64,000 nt of DNA from Utricularia gibba (Eukaryota; Streptophyta; Magnoliopsida; Lamiales; Lentibulariaceae): positions 620,001-684,000 of the forward strand of contig NEEC01000019.1 in the NCBI GenBank assembly GCA_002189035.1, in the 5' to 3' direction. Positions 1 through 11,329 of the stretch are shown here, one piece after another. Position numbers and translations under genes: made by a program. Position 1 is the stretch's first letter; each line of letters begins with the position of its first letter. A model generated the notes under the pieces. That model saw nothing but the letters and a program-made list of their open reading frames with translations, ran no database searches and had not been told where the DNA came from.

Positions 1-480
1 CATGTAAAGGTTCATCATAATCCTGAAAAATATTTTCAATTTTGCTTCGAATTTCGTTTGCTCTAGAGGTGGGAAAAAATTGATTTAAAAATGCTTTCTT
101 CATTTCCATTCAACTTCTAATACTTCCAGGTTCAAGTATATTGAACCATGTCTTGGCATATCCTTCAAAAGTAAATTAGAACACTCTGAGTAGTAAATCA
201 TCCTCAATCACGTCCTTGGGTCGCAGCACACCTCTAACAGCAATACAATCATCAATATGCATGTGAGGGTCCTCAATCTTATTCCCATAATACTTAGGAA
301 ACAGGGTAAGGGTTCCTGTCTAAACTCCAGATTAATTGTTGTTGTAGGAAAGATGATACAATGCCCTCGATATGTATGATCTGGTGACTCATACTCCCCA
401 ATGGTCTTCTCCAAAATATCCACAAGCTGCTGATTATTTGGGTGGTTGTCACCCATCTCTATGGCCCTCAAATTAGCCAA
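1..480 (-). pseudogene. Ty3/gypsy-type retrotransposon gag fragment, decayed
   Basis: The minus strand encodes a stretch typical of the plant retrotransposon gag domain: a segment reading PKYYGNKIEDPHMHIDD, then an acidic stretch, a TFEGYAKTWFNILEPGSI block (family form: AK.WL..LPPGSI) and KAFLNQFFPTSRANEIRSKI, which matches the KAFL.KFFP motif of gypsy gag. Stop codons interrupt it (one after the LLLRVF block and one after SIRS), and one part lies in another frame, so it cannot make a full capsid protein. The element runs off the left edge of the window. No LTR, primer-binding site or pol domain is visible. Assignment to gypsy gag is fairly safe; the subfamily is not known. Confidence 0.7.
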
Positions 481-776
481 ATATGATTAGTATGATAGAG
501 AATAAATTTTGAAAATATGACTATTTGTGTAAAATTTCTGAAATTATCTAAACTTCATCTCTGTTCCTAAAACACATATATATTTATAATATATCTACTA
601 ATTACATATAACTAAAAAAATCTTACAATATATTCTATAATATACTATCTAACTATCATGGCAACTTATAATTCCATGCCAAATCTGGTTTGTGAAACGC
701 CATGAATGCTCCCTCTCCATTTATGCATACTGTGTCAGGTATGAGACTTGTGAATCACTGAACAAGAGCACAACAA

Positions 777-2160
777 ATGTTGTTCCCTCAGTTCATAAGC
801 TTTGTTCTCTTTCTTATACTGTCTACTGCTCTCCTGATAACGCGCAAAACCGGGGAAAAAGCCTCGTTCTTTCAGCGGCTGGACGAGAAACAGTGCAATT
901 TGTTTTCCGGAAGATGGATTTTTGATGATGTTGATTACCCTCTGTACAGGGAGGAGGAGTGTTCTTTCCTGGAATATGATTTTACATGTAAGAAGAATGG
1001 GAGAAAGAATTTCAAGTATCAGAACTGGAGATGGCAGCCCCATGATTGTCTTCTTCCAAGGTAGACGACCTCTGGCATTCCAGTTTCCCTTTACAAATAG
1101 TTGAAATTCCGATGTGGGAGTTTGAATGTAGGTTCAATGGGAAGAGGATGCTGGAGAAACTGAGGGGAAAGAAGATGGTGTTTGTGGGAGATTCAATGAA
1201 CAAAAATCAATGGAAATCATTGCTTTGCATGATAGAGCCCTATCTCATTCCATCCTCTAACAAAACACTCATTTTGGAGGGGAACCTCAAATTCTTTCAC
1301 TCCCATGTATGTATCTCTTCCTATGGCTTCTTCAAACACATATCTTTCTCACAAGGCAATGTTCACATTTACGACAGGAATACGATGCGACGATCGGATT
1401 CTATTGGGCGCCAATGCTCGTAGAATCAAACTGTGACAACATTGAGTTACATCGATTTTCGCCAAAGAAAGTCCGTCTCAACTCGATAGAAAAGCATGGG
1501 AGGCATTGGCTGGATGCAGACATCCTCATCTTCGATTCATTTGCATGGTGGATGAGCCAAACCATGATCATGTCGTATGTCTCATAACATTACGGTTTAT
1601 CGTATGGTAAGAGTATGGCTTACCTCGATGGATGGTTTTTCAGGTGGGGAGAGATCGATAGCCCCGATGCAATATACCAACCGATGGATAACAAAGCTCG
1701 CCGATTCGAGATGGCTTTGAACTCATGGTCAGATTGGCTGGAGATTCACATAAATCGAACCAAAACGAAGATGTTTTTCATGAGCTTTTCACCTTACAGA
1801 GAGTGGACTGGGAAGAACAAAACAGTTTGGGGTACAGACTTCTTCTGTCATGGTCGAGTGGAGCCGATTTTCGACGAGGGGTATTGGCCTAGTGCTGTGC
1901 ATCCTGACATGGTGCAAGTGCTGGAATCTGCCATAGAAAAGTTGGCAACGAGAGGAGTGCAAGTGCAATACCTGAACATCACACACCTTTCTGGTTTTCG
2001 AGAAGACGCCCATCTGTCGACGGACAGAGTTATTTGGCATGAACTGTTGAAAAACTACGATAAGAAACCATTGAAGTATTCGGATTGCTTACATTGGTGT
2101 CTCCCTGGAGTTCCCGATGTCTGGAACGAGATTCTGTATGATTACATAATGAGACTTTGA
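777..2160 (+). CDS. TBL: trichome birefringence-like (TBL) polysaccharide O-acetyltransferase
   Basis: Four exons give a 390-residue protein: 777-1060, 1132-1306, 1378-1574 and 1644-2160, all with GT-AG introns of about 70 bases and consistent phase. The N-terminus has a hydrophobic signal anchor ([16 protein letters not shown]), as expected for a Golgi type II membrane protein. The TBL/PMR5N domain follows with [18 protein letters not shown] and [16 protein letters not shown]. The PC-esterase domain has the GDS motif ([12 protein letters not shown]) and, near the C-terminus, the DxxH motif ([17 protein letters not shown]), which supply the Ser and Asp-His of the catalytic triad. Characterised family members add acetyl groups to xylan or other wall polymers in the Golgi. 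The short N-terminus and sequence resemble the ESK1/TBL3/TBL31-35 group, but the exact member and substrate are inferred. The start at 777 is the first ATG before the signal anchor. The gene looks intact. Confidence 0.9.
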
Positions 2161-2674
2161 GCTTACTGGTTTCGCATACTCCCTTCTCATCGCAATGAGC
2201 TGCAATCACACAGCTGGAAAGAGTGCAGTTACATTCGCGAGCAAGTACTGAGAGGAAATAGGGGTGTAACGTATTCATTCCAAAACTGAATTTTCATGGT
2301 TAAAAATCAAAACTTTGCTAAAACTAAAGCATCTTCCTGCTTAAAAAGCTCAGCCAAGTTCTCATCGTCAACAGAATTCACCTGGGCTTCGCAAGTTTTA
2401 CAGCTGCACTATCCATCAGAGGGATGCAGCGGAGGGGATTTCTATGAACGCGTTCGGTTGGGGTCTGCGACTGTGAAAGAGGTAGAATTTTGAATTACTG
2501 TTCGCATGATTGATCCTTCAGGTTTTTTTTTTTTTTTGGGTGGAAAAGAAAATGCATTAATATTTGTTGGTGGGGAAGGAGACACAGAGGATGGTTTTTT
2601 CAAACTCCAATTGAATTTCAGTGGATGCGATGCAACATATGCTGTGAAAATATCTTCTCTAGAGAATTCAGCCG
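2161..2674. other. intergenic: TBL 3' region and DTX44 upstream region
   Basis: About 510 bases separate the TBL stop from the transporter start. It should hold the TBL 3' UTR and the promoter/5' UTR of the next gene. A poly(T) run lies at about 2522-2537. Short open frames here show no family resemblance. No clear TATA box was picked out. Confidence 0.5.
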
Positions 2675-5600
2675 ATGGCATTCACGGCTGTGCACCATCA
2701 CATTGGCAGAAGTTGCGTCTACTCAGCTCATTCGAATTTCAGGTTTCGCTTTCAGATTTGTTCGCGGAGATCAACGGTGAAGGATGGGAAAAGCGCTCGG
2801 TGTAGTAGAATTGGGTTCCGGAAGCTCCCTAAAGCTTCAGCTAACAAGAACCCCACCAACAATCCCGAGAAGCTGAAGCCGAAGCCGAGAGTATCCGATG
2901 GTAGTGTCAACCCGGATCCCGTTCCTGAGCCGAAGTCACAGGTGTCGGTGCTGCATCGCCTCCGGTAGTTTATTCTGGGAATTCTTGGCTGGTGACTTGA
3001 TTTTGTATCCAGATATGTATGATATTTATATTACATTTGGGATTGTAGGGAGACATTCCAATTGGATGGACTTGGAATGGATATTCTGTCAATTGCACTG
3101 CCAGCGGCTTTAGCTCTTGCTGCTGATCCCATCACGTCACTTGTTGACACGGCATTTGTTGGTCATATAGGTGAATTTTCTTGATTTTCGTTCTATACTC
3201 GTTATTTCTACTCTGTACTAACTGGGTGGAACATGGAATTATGGTATTTTTTTTCGTTCCATTCAATGCTTTGTTGTTTTGAAGAATATGGAAAAAAATG
3301 GATAATTTTCCACCAGCAGCATTTTATGTTTATTGAGATGTGATCTTGTAGGGTCTGCGGAACTTGCAGCAGTTGGTGTGTCTGGTGCTATATTTAACCT
3401 TGTCTCTAAATTATTTAATGTGCCATTGCTTAATGTCACAACATCTTTTGTTGCTGAGGAGCAGGCCTCTCTTCGTGAGGCCTCAGATGAGAATCAAGCC
3501 ATTGCTAAAGGTATTTTTCGTGTTCTTATTATGCCATCCTGTTAGCCTTCTGCATCAGTTTAAAGGTGTAATCCGTTTGATGTTTCAGATTCATTATTTT
3601 GCAGATCCGAAAGGCAAAATATTTCTGCCTTCAATATCGAGTGCTCTCATTCTTGCTGCAACTCTTGGCGTTTTAGAAGCTGTTGCAATTTTCGCAGGCT
3701 CCTGTAATTTGATGAATACGATGGGTATACCTGTTGTATGTCTTGTTTTTCTATTTCCCAAATTCTAGTTCTTTATTCTTAGTTCTGCAGCTCTCTGAAA
3801 CCAAACATGCTTGAAGCAGTTCTCCATAAGTGTTCTATTGCATGATTTTTTACTTGTTTTCCATGAATGCTGTTTGATATCCAAAGTGATGAATCAAAAA
3901 AGTTCGTGTACACTTTACTAAGTTTTCAGTCGACCTACTGCAGGATTCACCAATAAGGCTACCCGCTGAGCAGTTTCTTACTCTTAGGGCCATTGGTGCC
4001 CCAGCAATTGTTATAGCACTTGCGGCTCAAGGAACTTTTCGTGGATTCAAGGACACAAGGACACCATTATTTGCTGTTGGCAAGTGTTTGTTTTAGTAGC
4101 TTTTATCTGTCGTGTCTACTCTTCAATGGATGAAACAAACTCCCATTCATAGCTTTCTGAAACTGGCCTGATATGATATCCATGTTGTTCGGTTGATTTC
4201 AGCAATTTTTAACTGATAAAGATAAAACTGATGCGCTGTTTCGTTGTTCACAGCTGAATTTTGAACTAATCATGACGTTGTCCTGATTCCAGGAGCTGGC
4301 AATTTACTCAATGCGATATTGGATCCAATATTAATATTTTACTTTCATCTTGGCGTTGGTGGTGCTGCAATTTCTACTGTCATTTCTGAGTATGTCAATC
4401 ATGTGGTAAACATTTAGATGAGCTACGACAGACAAATTACATTAACAGAAGCACACCTTATGTTCTGTGAATATGTTTCAGGTACCTGATTTGTCTAATC
4501 CTTCTTCTGAAGTTGAATGACAAAGTTCAACTTATTGCTCCATCCATCGATACACAGAGGCTTTCCCAGTATCTTGTGTCAGGTGATTCCTAAACTTTCG
4601 TATCTCATTTGGGGTCTTTTTAGGAAAGGAACTGAAGCTCATCGTTCAATAACTGGGCATGTTCATGTTTTCCATTTATATATTCTACTGAGTTGGTTTA
4701 AGTTGGTTCTGCAGTAAAACTCAAATCCAACTGGTTATATTTCATGAATTTTTATAAAATTATTCATTGCTGACGGTTTCATATCACCCAGGTGCCCTCC
4801 TGACTGGACGAACAGTGGCAGTCCTTTTGACAACAACAATTGCCACATCGATGGCTGCAAGAGAGGGGCTATAAAAATGGCTGGTTATCAAATCTGTTTT
4901 CAAGTTTGGTTGGCTCTGTCTTTGCTAAATGATGCTTTAGCACTTGCTGGTCAGGTATCATTTACAAGCGTAGAAAAGCAGTGCATTTCTTATTATTGAT
5001 CTTGTGAAGCAGAACAACTGACTTCTATGAACTTTTCCACAGACGATCATTGCAAGTGACTACTCTCAAGGTAACTATGGACCCGCTGGAAAGGTGGCTT
5101 ACAAAGTCCTTCAGGTTGTAAAAAAGAAAATAATTTGAAAATTTCCTTGCATATTGCCTGACTGTGTAATCTTTACCTTAACCTATACTTCATCTGCAAC
5201 CCAAATCAAGTCAGATTGGTTTTACCATTGGGGTGGCGCTGGCAGTAATCTTATCCCTAGGCTTTGATGCCTTGTCCGGGTTATTTACTACAGATTCAGA
5301 AGCTCTCGAAGTAGCAAGATCTGGAGTACTGGTAACACGATTTTCTTGGGTTGAATTTTGTATCATTTTCACTCTTCTTCTCAGTTTGGTCCTAATTTGA
5401 CATAATGTTGTTGTACATCTCAGTTTGTTGCTGGGTCTCAACCTGTGAATGCCATTGCTTTTGTCCTCGATGGGCTTTATTATGGGGTTTCAGATTTTGG
5501 ATTTGCTGCATGCTCCATGGTTACTACCCATACCTTGATTCTATCTGTTTTGTTGTTTTCCTCATAAATTAAGATGGTTGGTTAATTTTTTTATGTTGTT

Positions 5601-5942
5601 TTCTAGGTGATAGTCGGGCTCATTTCTTCCTTATTCTTAGCCTTGGCTGCTCCACAATTTGGCCTTGCTGGAGTATGGGGTGGTCTCTTTCTCTTTATGA
5701 CATTGCGAGTTGTTGCTGGAGCCATTAGGTAAATGAAAACATCACAAGCACTGTTTCTCTATGATCTTATTCTCCGTATCTCCACCTAGATCAAGGCCAT
5801 TATGTAGCTTCTTGTTTACTACTACTTCAAAATCATTCCCTTAGCTCACAGAGCAACATGAATACTTCTCCTGTTCAGGTTAGGCACCAGAAGTGGACCA
5901 TGGAGGTTTCTCTGGCTGGACACAGAAAAGGAGTTTGACTGA
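2675..5942 (+). CDS. DTX44: MATE efflux transporter, DETOXIFICATION 44-like, chloroplast-targeted
   Basis: Thirteen exons: 2675-2964, 3049-3170, 3352-3510, 3605-3735, 3944-4079, 4293-4389, 4482-4582, 4792-4954, 5043-5114, 5215-5331, 5424-5519, 5607-5728, 5879-5942. The first exon is rich in Ser and Arg, like a plastid transit peptide. The rest is a MATE core with GMDILSIALPAALALAADP, DTAFVGHIGSAELAAVGV, LFNVPLLNVTTSFVAEE, QGTFRGFKDT, FVAGSQPVNAIAFVLDGLYY and a C-terminal LGTRSGPWRFLW. These match the DTX44 branch better than DTX45. The family exports small solutes using an ion gradient; the substrate here is unknown. Intron 5 uses a GC donor at 4080. Exon 8 carries an apparent one-base loss in a G run at 4865-4868, giving an in-frame TAA at 4872-4874; with one base added the reading frame runs through to TGA at 5940-5942 (556 residues). 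I read this as a probable sequence error, though a null allele is possible. Confidence 0.88.
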
Positions 5943-6469
5943 TTCACTATGGAGAACTACCCAGAAACCCTTCACCTCTGCAGAGTTTCATTTCATATTG
6001 AGAACTCGCATTGGGAAAGTTGTATATAGCTTTTGTTCCTGCTACTTAACTGCCAGCGAAGATGGCACAGAATGGTAGTTGATTCTAGATCTCCAAATCA
6101 TTGTTGCCTAGAATTATTTTCTAGTTCAAGTTCATTGAAATCTCAATGTGGAAATAGGCAGCAGGTATGGTTCAAAGTGTCCGCAGTGATTAACATACAC
6201 CTACTTTCTTCCACATTTCATCATTGGGCATGGTGTGTGATCAACAAAATGCACTTCATACAAGAAGCCTTGCACTTCATACAGTCTTTGCAACGCAGAA
6301 AATCGGTCTGGTCTAGTCCAGACCAGCAACCTTGCACCTCTGCTTCAAATTGCGATTCTCCTGCACAAGATATGTATGATCAATGCTCAAGTGGAAAGAC
6401 GCACTTCCATCTTGACACCTACCCAGTGATGAACTTATCACAATGAAAACCACCAACTCCCATCAAGGT
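5943..6469. other. convergent intergenic region / 3' UTRs
   Basis: This lies between two convergent genes and should contain the 3' UTR of the DTX44-like gene and perhaps the last non-coding part of the BRISC-like gene. Open frames here (for example 6033-6446) show no recognisable protein features. Confidence 0.5.
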
Positions 6470-7558
6470 CTAAAACACAAAGAAACCTGAAAAAGTAGGC
6501 ATCACAAGTGCGCAAAAATCTTTGTTGCAATCACAACTCCATAGAGTTCTGATTTTTGTTCGACGCGAACAAGCTAATGTAGCAACCAATGAAGATTCAT
6601 AGTCTGACATTACCAATATCAACAATTTAAATATTGTAAGCCACACCCAACAGCATTCAACACACCCCAAAATCCAGTTATCAGAGCTGATGGAGTTCAG
6701 GAATGTTGGAAGGTTTGGATCAATGCAGATTACCTGTTCTAGAACTCTGGCATTTGTCTGCTCCACCATCCTTGACAAACTATCTATCTTGGCGAGCATT
6801 TTATCATACAAATCCTCGATCGTCAGAGTATCAGCAGCCTCAGAATGTATCAATCGACCAAGGTCTGCAACATCAAAGCCCTCGGTACACTTAGTGAGTT
6901 GAGTTTGATCACTCAGGCGCTTCTTCTGGGAAGCCAAGCTTTGCCTATAGTCTTCATTTTCCTCCATCCTGTTTTTCCCCAAATCAATCATGGGCAATTG
7001 GACGCTAGGGCTAAACGAGTCGTACTGAGATCGGAATGAGGGCCCGATGTTCACGATGCTTAAACTCTTGGCCTCAAATCTGCTTCCCCTGTACTGAAAC
7101 GCCTTGTACTCATGGGTATGAATAATCTGATCTTGGAACGGCGTCGTGATGAGGAGAAGGAGAGAAGGAGAAAATTCCAAGTCTGAATATTGTGGGGTGA
7201 ATTTTAGAGAGGGGGAAGAGACGAGCGAAGAAGTCATGGAGGAGTCCTTCAAGGAAGGGCGGAGGGGAGTTTTCCGGCGTGCGGAGAACCAGCCGAGGAG
7301 CACTCCGGAGTCGATGAGTGAGGCGGGTGGGGGGAGAGAGAGATGAGAGGGAATGGCGAGGAATGAGGTGATTGTAGCAGTGAGAATCGAAGAGACTGCT
7401 GCAGCGGTGGAATGATCGGAAAGGATATTGGGAGTGGAAACCGCGGCGCGGCCAAAAAGGTAGCCATGGATATCGCCGGCAGCGGCGGAGGATCGATGGA
7501 GAAGAGACGCGAGAGTGGCGCCGGATATCTGAATCTTGCCTATTGGGAAATCTTCCAT
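6470..7558 (-). CDS. BRISC complex subunit, Abraxas/FAM175-like (catalytically inactive MPN protein)
   Basis: The protein starts MEDFPIGKIQISGATLASLLHR at 7558; an upstream in-frame ATG at 7612 is less likely because family members begin at this point. Features are a pseudo-MPN domain (GDIHGYLFGR, LLGWFSARRKTPLRPSLKD, SLLLLITTPFQDQIIHTHEYKAFQYR, KSLSIVNIGPSF) followed by a helical, probably coiled-coil tail (LYDKMLAKIDSLSRMVEQTNARVLEQ). No JAMM metal-binding HxH motif is present, as in Abraxas/ABRO1, which scaffold the K63-specific deubiquitinase BRCC36. A good splice donor (CAG|GTAATC) occurs at 6733-6732, just after VLEQ. The reading frame stays open to 6470, but the residues after this donor look intronic. 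The true C-terminus is therefore uncertain and probably uses another small exon. Confidence 0.8.
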   Translation of the reverse strand: MEDFPIGKIQISGATLASLLHRSSAAAGDIHGYLFGRAAVSTPNILSDHSTAAAVSSILTATITSFLAIPSHLSLPPPASLIDSGVLLGWFSARRKTPLRPSLKDSSMTSSLVSSPSLKFTPQYSDLEFSPSLLLLITTPFQDQIIHTHEYKAFQYRGSRFEAKSLSIVNIGPSFRSQYDSFSPSVQLPMIDLGKNRMEENEDYRQSLASQKKRLSDQTQLTKCTEGFDVADLGRLIHSEAADTLTIEDLYDKMLAKIDSLSRMVEQTNARVLEQVICIDPNLPTFLNSISSDNWILGCVECCWVWLTIFKLLILVMSDYESSLVATLACSRRTKIRTLWSCDCNKDFCALVMPTFSGFFVF

Positions 7559-7699
7559 CCTTCCCCTCTCACCGTTCCTGGCTTCTGGCCCGAACCCCCT
7601 TTTAACTTCCAACGGTTTTTGTTTTGGTCTGCACCTCAGGCACCGGCCGGCTTTTCCTCCTGGCTTCGGACAAGACGAAGAAGAAACTCTTGATTTTTT

Positions 7700-8449
7700 A
7701 ATTTGGGCTTCAGGCCCATCAAGTTTAATAAATTATATTATTTAATATACAAACATAATTATATCAATTTGATATAACTATACTCACATATTATATGTAC
7801 ACCTAAGCGATGTATGAGTATTTTTATAGCTAAATATTTGAGTTTATCTAAACTCATAAAAATCTAAATTAACTAACCAAACAAAGGTTTAGTGGCTACA
7901 TCTTCCATAAAAATTAAAAACAATATTGAAAATACCATTATTATAGCACATAGAAAATAGTATTTTAAAAACCACTTTGGTTTACTATAAATTTTATTAA
8001 ATTCAAAAAAATAAATTTTGGATCATAAATCACTCATAGAAATGGTTCATGGTTTTATTAATCCATTTATAAGCTAAAATTAAAATATAATATATTTATT
8101 ATGTAAATAGAAAAAATGCAATGTTTATAGAAAAAAAAAATTAAATTAACACACACACACTTCCGCTGTATTCGCTTACTCGATCCAGAAACCAGAATCT
8201 GTGGTTCGTATGGGATGGAATGGGAGGCCCCATGGCCATTAGTTCCATCAGGATGTAGTGATAAGATTATCTGCTGCATTTCTTTTTGATATTTGGCTTA
8301 TCCTTCTGAAGAAAGGCTAGATTTTGTTCTACGCAGACGCAAACAGCTCGCCACCGAGCATTAGAATCTGATACCAAATCGGATGAATTATGTGATGGTG
8401 ATCACTTCGGTTTCGCATCGGAAAAACCTGGGGGCGGCGAGGCTCAACT
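7700..8449. other. AT-rich intergenic region downstream of MIR164
   Basis: AT-rich sequence with a short (AC)n tract near 8150. It would carry the 3' part of the minus-strand primary MIR164 transcript. No coding region was recognised. Confidence 0.4.
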
Positions 8450-8572
8450 GAGAAAAGTGGTCGAGGTGGGGAAGAAGGGCACATGAACCACTTGCTCAGG
8501 AATCGAATCGTTGCATCTGGTGCATGAGTTAGCAGTGCACGTGCCCTGCTTCTCCACCACGCCCACCGCTCA
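8450..8572 (-). ncRNA. MIR164: MIR164 precursor hairpin
   Basis: The minus strand at 8556-8536 reads as the 21-nt miR164 (begins TGGAGAAGCAGGGCACG and ends TGCA), identical to the conserved plant miRNA as I know it. The opposite arm, at 8485-8465 on the minus strand, begins CATGTGCCCTTCTTCCCC, very like known miR164b-type star strands. The duplex has 17 of 19 positions paired (one G-U) with two mismatches and 2-nt 3' overhangs. The loop is 50 nt, and a further stem of about 15 nt with small mismatches continues below the duplex. miR164 guides cleavage of mRNAs for NAC factors of the CUC1/CUC2/NAC1/ORE1 group, which control organ boundaries, lateral roots and ageing. An open frame over the hairpin (8329-8631) is a by-product. 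Confidence 0.95.
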
Positions 8573-8654
8573 TGCCCAAGATCAGCTCTTCTTTTGGAGA
8601 AGAAGAAGAGGAGGAGGAGGAGGAGAGGCACTGTTTTTAGTGTTTCGTCTCGGG

Positions 8655-8664
8655 TATTTATAAA
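8655..8664 (-). promoter_or_regulatory. TATA box of the primary MIR164 transcript
   Basis: On the minus strand this reads TTTATAAATA, a strong plant TATA box. Transcription would start about 25-32 bases further along, near 8625-8632, placing the hairpin about 55-60 nt into the transcript. A CT-rich tract typical of plant leaders follows (8590-8625, minus strand). Confidence 0.65.
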
Positions 8665-8699
8665 CCTGGGGTGGCTGAATCAAGGGAATGTGTCCAAAG

Positions 8700-11180
8700 C
8701 TTCCCACAAATACCCCTTTCATCCTGAACTATATTCGAAAAAACCCACCAAAAAAGATTCACCATTTAACAAACACAGTTTTGGGTTGGATTATGAACTT
8801 ACCGCTTGATCCCCGTAAAAACACGGAGTTACTTTGGTTGGTGTATGTCTGCAAGGACAGTCCAAATTTATGCATCTGCAGAAAAAAGCGGAAGCCCATG
8901 CGGATTCCTCATATTTGTGGCATGATTAGCTGATCATGGGACCCCATTTCGAAAAGAGGGCGACTTTGGATTGTGTTTTAAGCACAAGAATTCGGAGAGC
9001 ATGATTGATGTCCTCTAGTTGATGAAATCCTCAACACTGTAATCCGAAACAGACCCCAGCGCCGCCCCAATCTGGTGTCCGATACGCGGTTGTTGTGCTG
9101 TCTCCGGTGGTGCGTGAGCTCGAAGAGAGGAGGTTTTAGTTGCATGTGGGAGGATCAGGGTGATGGTGAATCCAGCTGATCCATCGCTTTATGGGAGTGG
9201 ATTGCTTGCTGTGCAAAAACAAACATACAGAGTTAAAGGAGAGGATCAAAGAATTTGCGTCACATCCACACGATCTATGAATCGCACAAGTAAACTTGAA
9301 ATCTAATTATACATTCAATTAATTATTAGTAATTTATAATTTTTTATATATTACTATTTCATTTTCAAATTTAGGATATGATATTATTTGTTCTAATACA
9401 AACTTTATCATATTTTCCCATGGAATGTGTATAATCATCATAAACGCAACCCATGGTTGAAGAGGAATCCGGAATTTTTTTTTTTTTTACAAAAAAAAAT
9501 GTAAAATTCAATTTTTTTTAAAAAAAAAAAGACAAGAAGGTTCGATAATTCCAAAATTTTTAGGGAATGGAATCAAAATTGAGTGGGTTTGGATAAGACG
9601 TGAAATGGGCGCAGTGACTGGTTTGATGGGCATCAAGAAACACAAGAAATGAATGGATCATGTTTTTATTTATTTCGGCTACGGAGCAGCCGTGTCAAAG
9701 ATGGCCAATGGATACGTACATCAATTGTGGGCTCCATTCATTTCTTTTTTTTTTTTTTAATATTTTGAAATCTCAACCGTCGTCACTGGGCCCCCTCCCA
9801 AAAAATAAAAAGAAAAGTTAGCACTAATTACGTACATTATTCGAAGGTCTCCTCCACTTTTCGAAAACCCTCCTGCTGCCACGTGTTCCACCACAAGCCA
9901 ATCACACATTTCTACAGCGATGCACTGTTCAAAAAGGCTATGAAAGTAAGGTATTTATGGGGCATGATTTTAAAAAACGGATTATCTCCTATATATTAAA
10001 TTAAAAAATTAATATTTGACTTGATAATTTCTCTCTCATATTCGGACGATAAAGGTAACCATTTTAATAAATAAATCCATTTATTGAAGGACCCAATACA
10101 AGGCATATGTTAAAGGTATGATTAGACCTACGTTTTCAACCTATCCGTTAACCGCCCCCATTCAATCGAGTGAACCAATAACAAAAAAACGGTTAGGGTG
10201 ACATATAAAATTTTTAAATCATTTTCATTATGTGTTTTATTTGTCTTTAATGTCATTTTTATCATTTTATTTATTATGATTATTTCATTTTGATTAATTT
10301 TATGTTAGAGTTATTTCAAATTTTATTCTTACATGTTGGTTTTTATTAAAAAAAATAATTTATATTATATTTTTTAGCAAATGATTGAATCGGTTGGGTG
10401 ACCGGTTGAGTTAAAGGCGTAGGATAAGACTTAACATGAATTTAATATTTTTGGATTTGGTTTAATAATTTTTATAAGAACTTTGAAAATTATTAAATTT
10501 TTATGATTAACCGACTCGATTTTAAAACACCGCATACCATCACATGTTGCAATCTCGTTCTCAAAACGTGTACGTAGCATATAAAAGGATGAAGTAGGCT
10601 TGTCACAATACCTTATATTGGTTATGGATAAAAAAAGATGATGTAAATTGAAAAAAATTTCTAATCTTATATGAGACATTTTTTCTTGAAATATAGTGAC
10701 ATAAAACTGTACGAGTTAAAGTGACTAAATCGGATAAAGTCACCAACCATACCTCTATGGAATCGATAGAGTAGGTGAATGAGATGATGTAATATGAGGA
10801 GGAGGATTGATTTGGATGGGGTGGGAGTAAAAGAGGAGTAGGATGCCATCGTGTTATGCCATCGACTCGCGATCTTGGGTGATAAACCCTAGAAACACGT
10901 AGCACTTTGTTGGCAGGGTCGAGGACAAAGTTTGTTGTGGTGGAGCAGGGCATGGCATGGCATGGTGGAAATGAGGTGGATTCTTGTGACGCCAACCACT
11001 TCCGCCACCCACATCGACCACAAACGAATCAACCTACTCCTCGTCTTCCTATAAACTCCCTCATTGCAGACTCCATCCAACAACCCATGACCGAACCTCG
11101 CGCGCCACTATCATCGCTACCAGTGGCGGAATGTGACAGCCCACAAATTGAAGTGTTAGTTCAGCCTACTTACCTTACAG
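8700..11180. other. gene-poor region upstream of MIR164
   Basis: Contains the distal MIR164 promoter, several poly(A)/poly(T) tracts (9477-9530, 9745-9759) and AT-rich DNA. Open frames at 10431-11083 (-) and 10907-11287 (+) lack conserved motifs and lie on opposite strands of the same DNA. I see no gene here. Confidence 0.4.
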
Positions 11181-11183
11181 GTG

Positions 11184-11322
11184 GCGCAAGGATCGGTTGG
11201 ATTGGAGTGAACCGTGTCGCCGTTGCCTCGCACCGCGGAGCGCCCCGGGAGGGTTTTTGTTCGAAAAGAAGGTTTCGGTTGAGCTAAGTTCACCCCGGTT
11301 CACTCCATCACCGATCCTTGTG
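11184..11322 (+). repeat. imperfect inverted repeat with 81-base GC-rich loop
   Basis: Left arm 11187-11214 (CAAGGATCGGT..TGGAGTGAACCG) and right arm 11296-11320 are reverse complements except for a small asymmetric internal loop: 11 pairs, mismatch, then 12 pairs. An RNA copy would fold into a stem of about 25 pairs. It matches no miRNA that I recognise. It could be a small transposon remnant, a non-conserved miRNA-like hairpin, or chance. Confidence 0.45.
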
Positions 11323-11329
11323 TTGGAAT

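Noticed and set aside
8329-8631. 100-residue open frame on the minus strand
   Set aside because: It overlaps the MIR164 hairpin exactly and has no protein motif; the RNA explains the sequence.
10603-11287. open frames on both strands around 11 kb
   Set aside because: Mutually overlapping, without motifs, and containing repeated GGCATGGCAT words.
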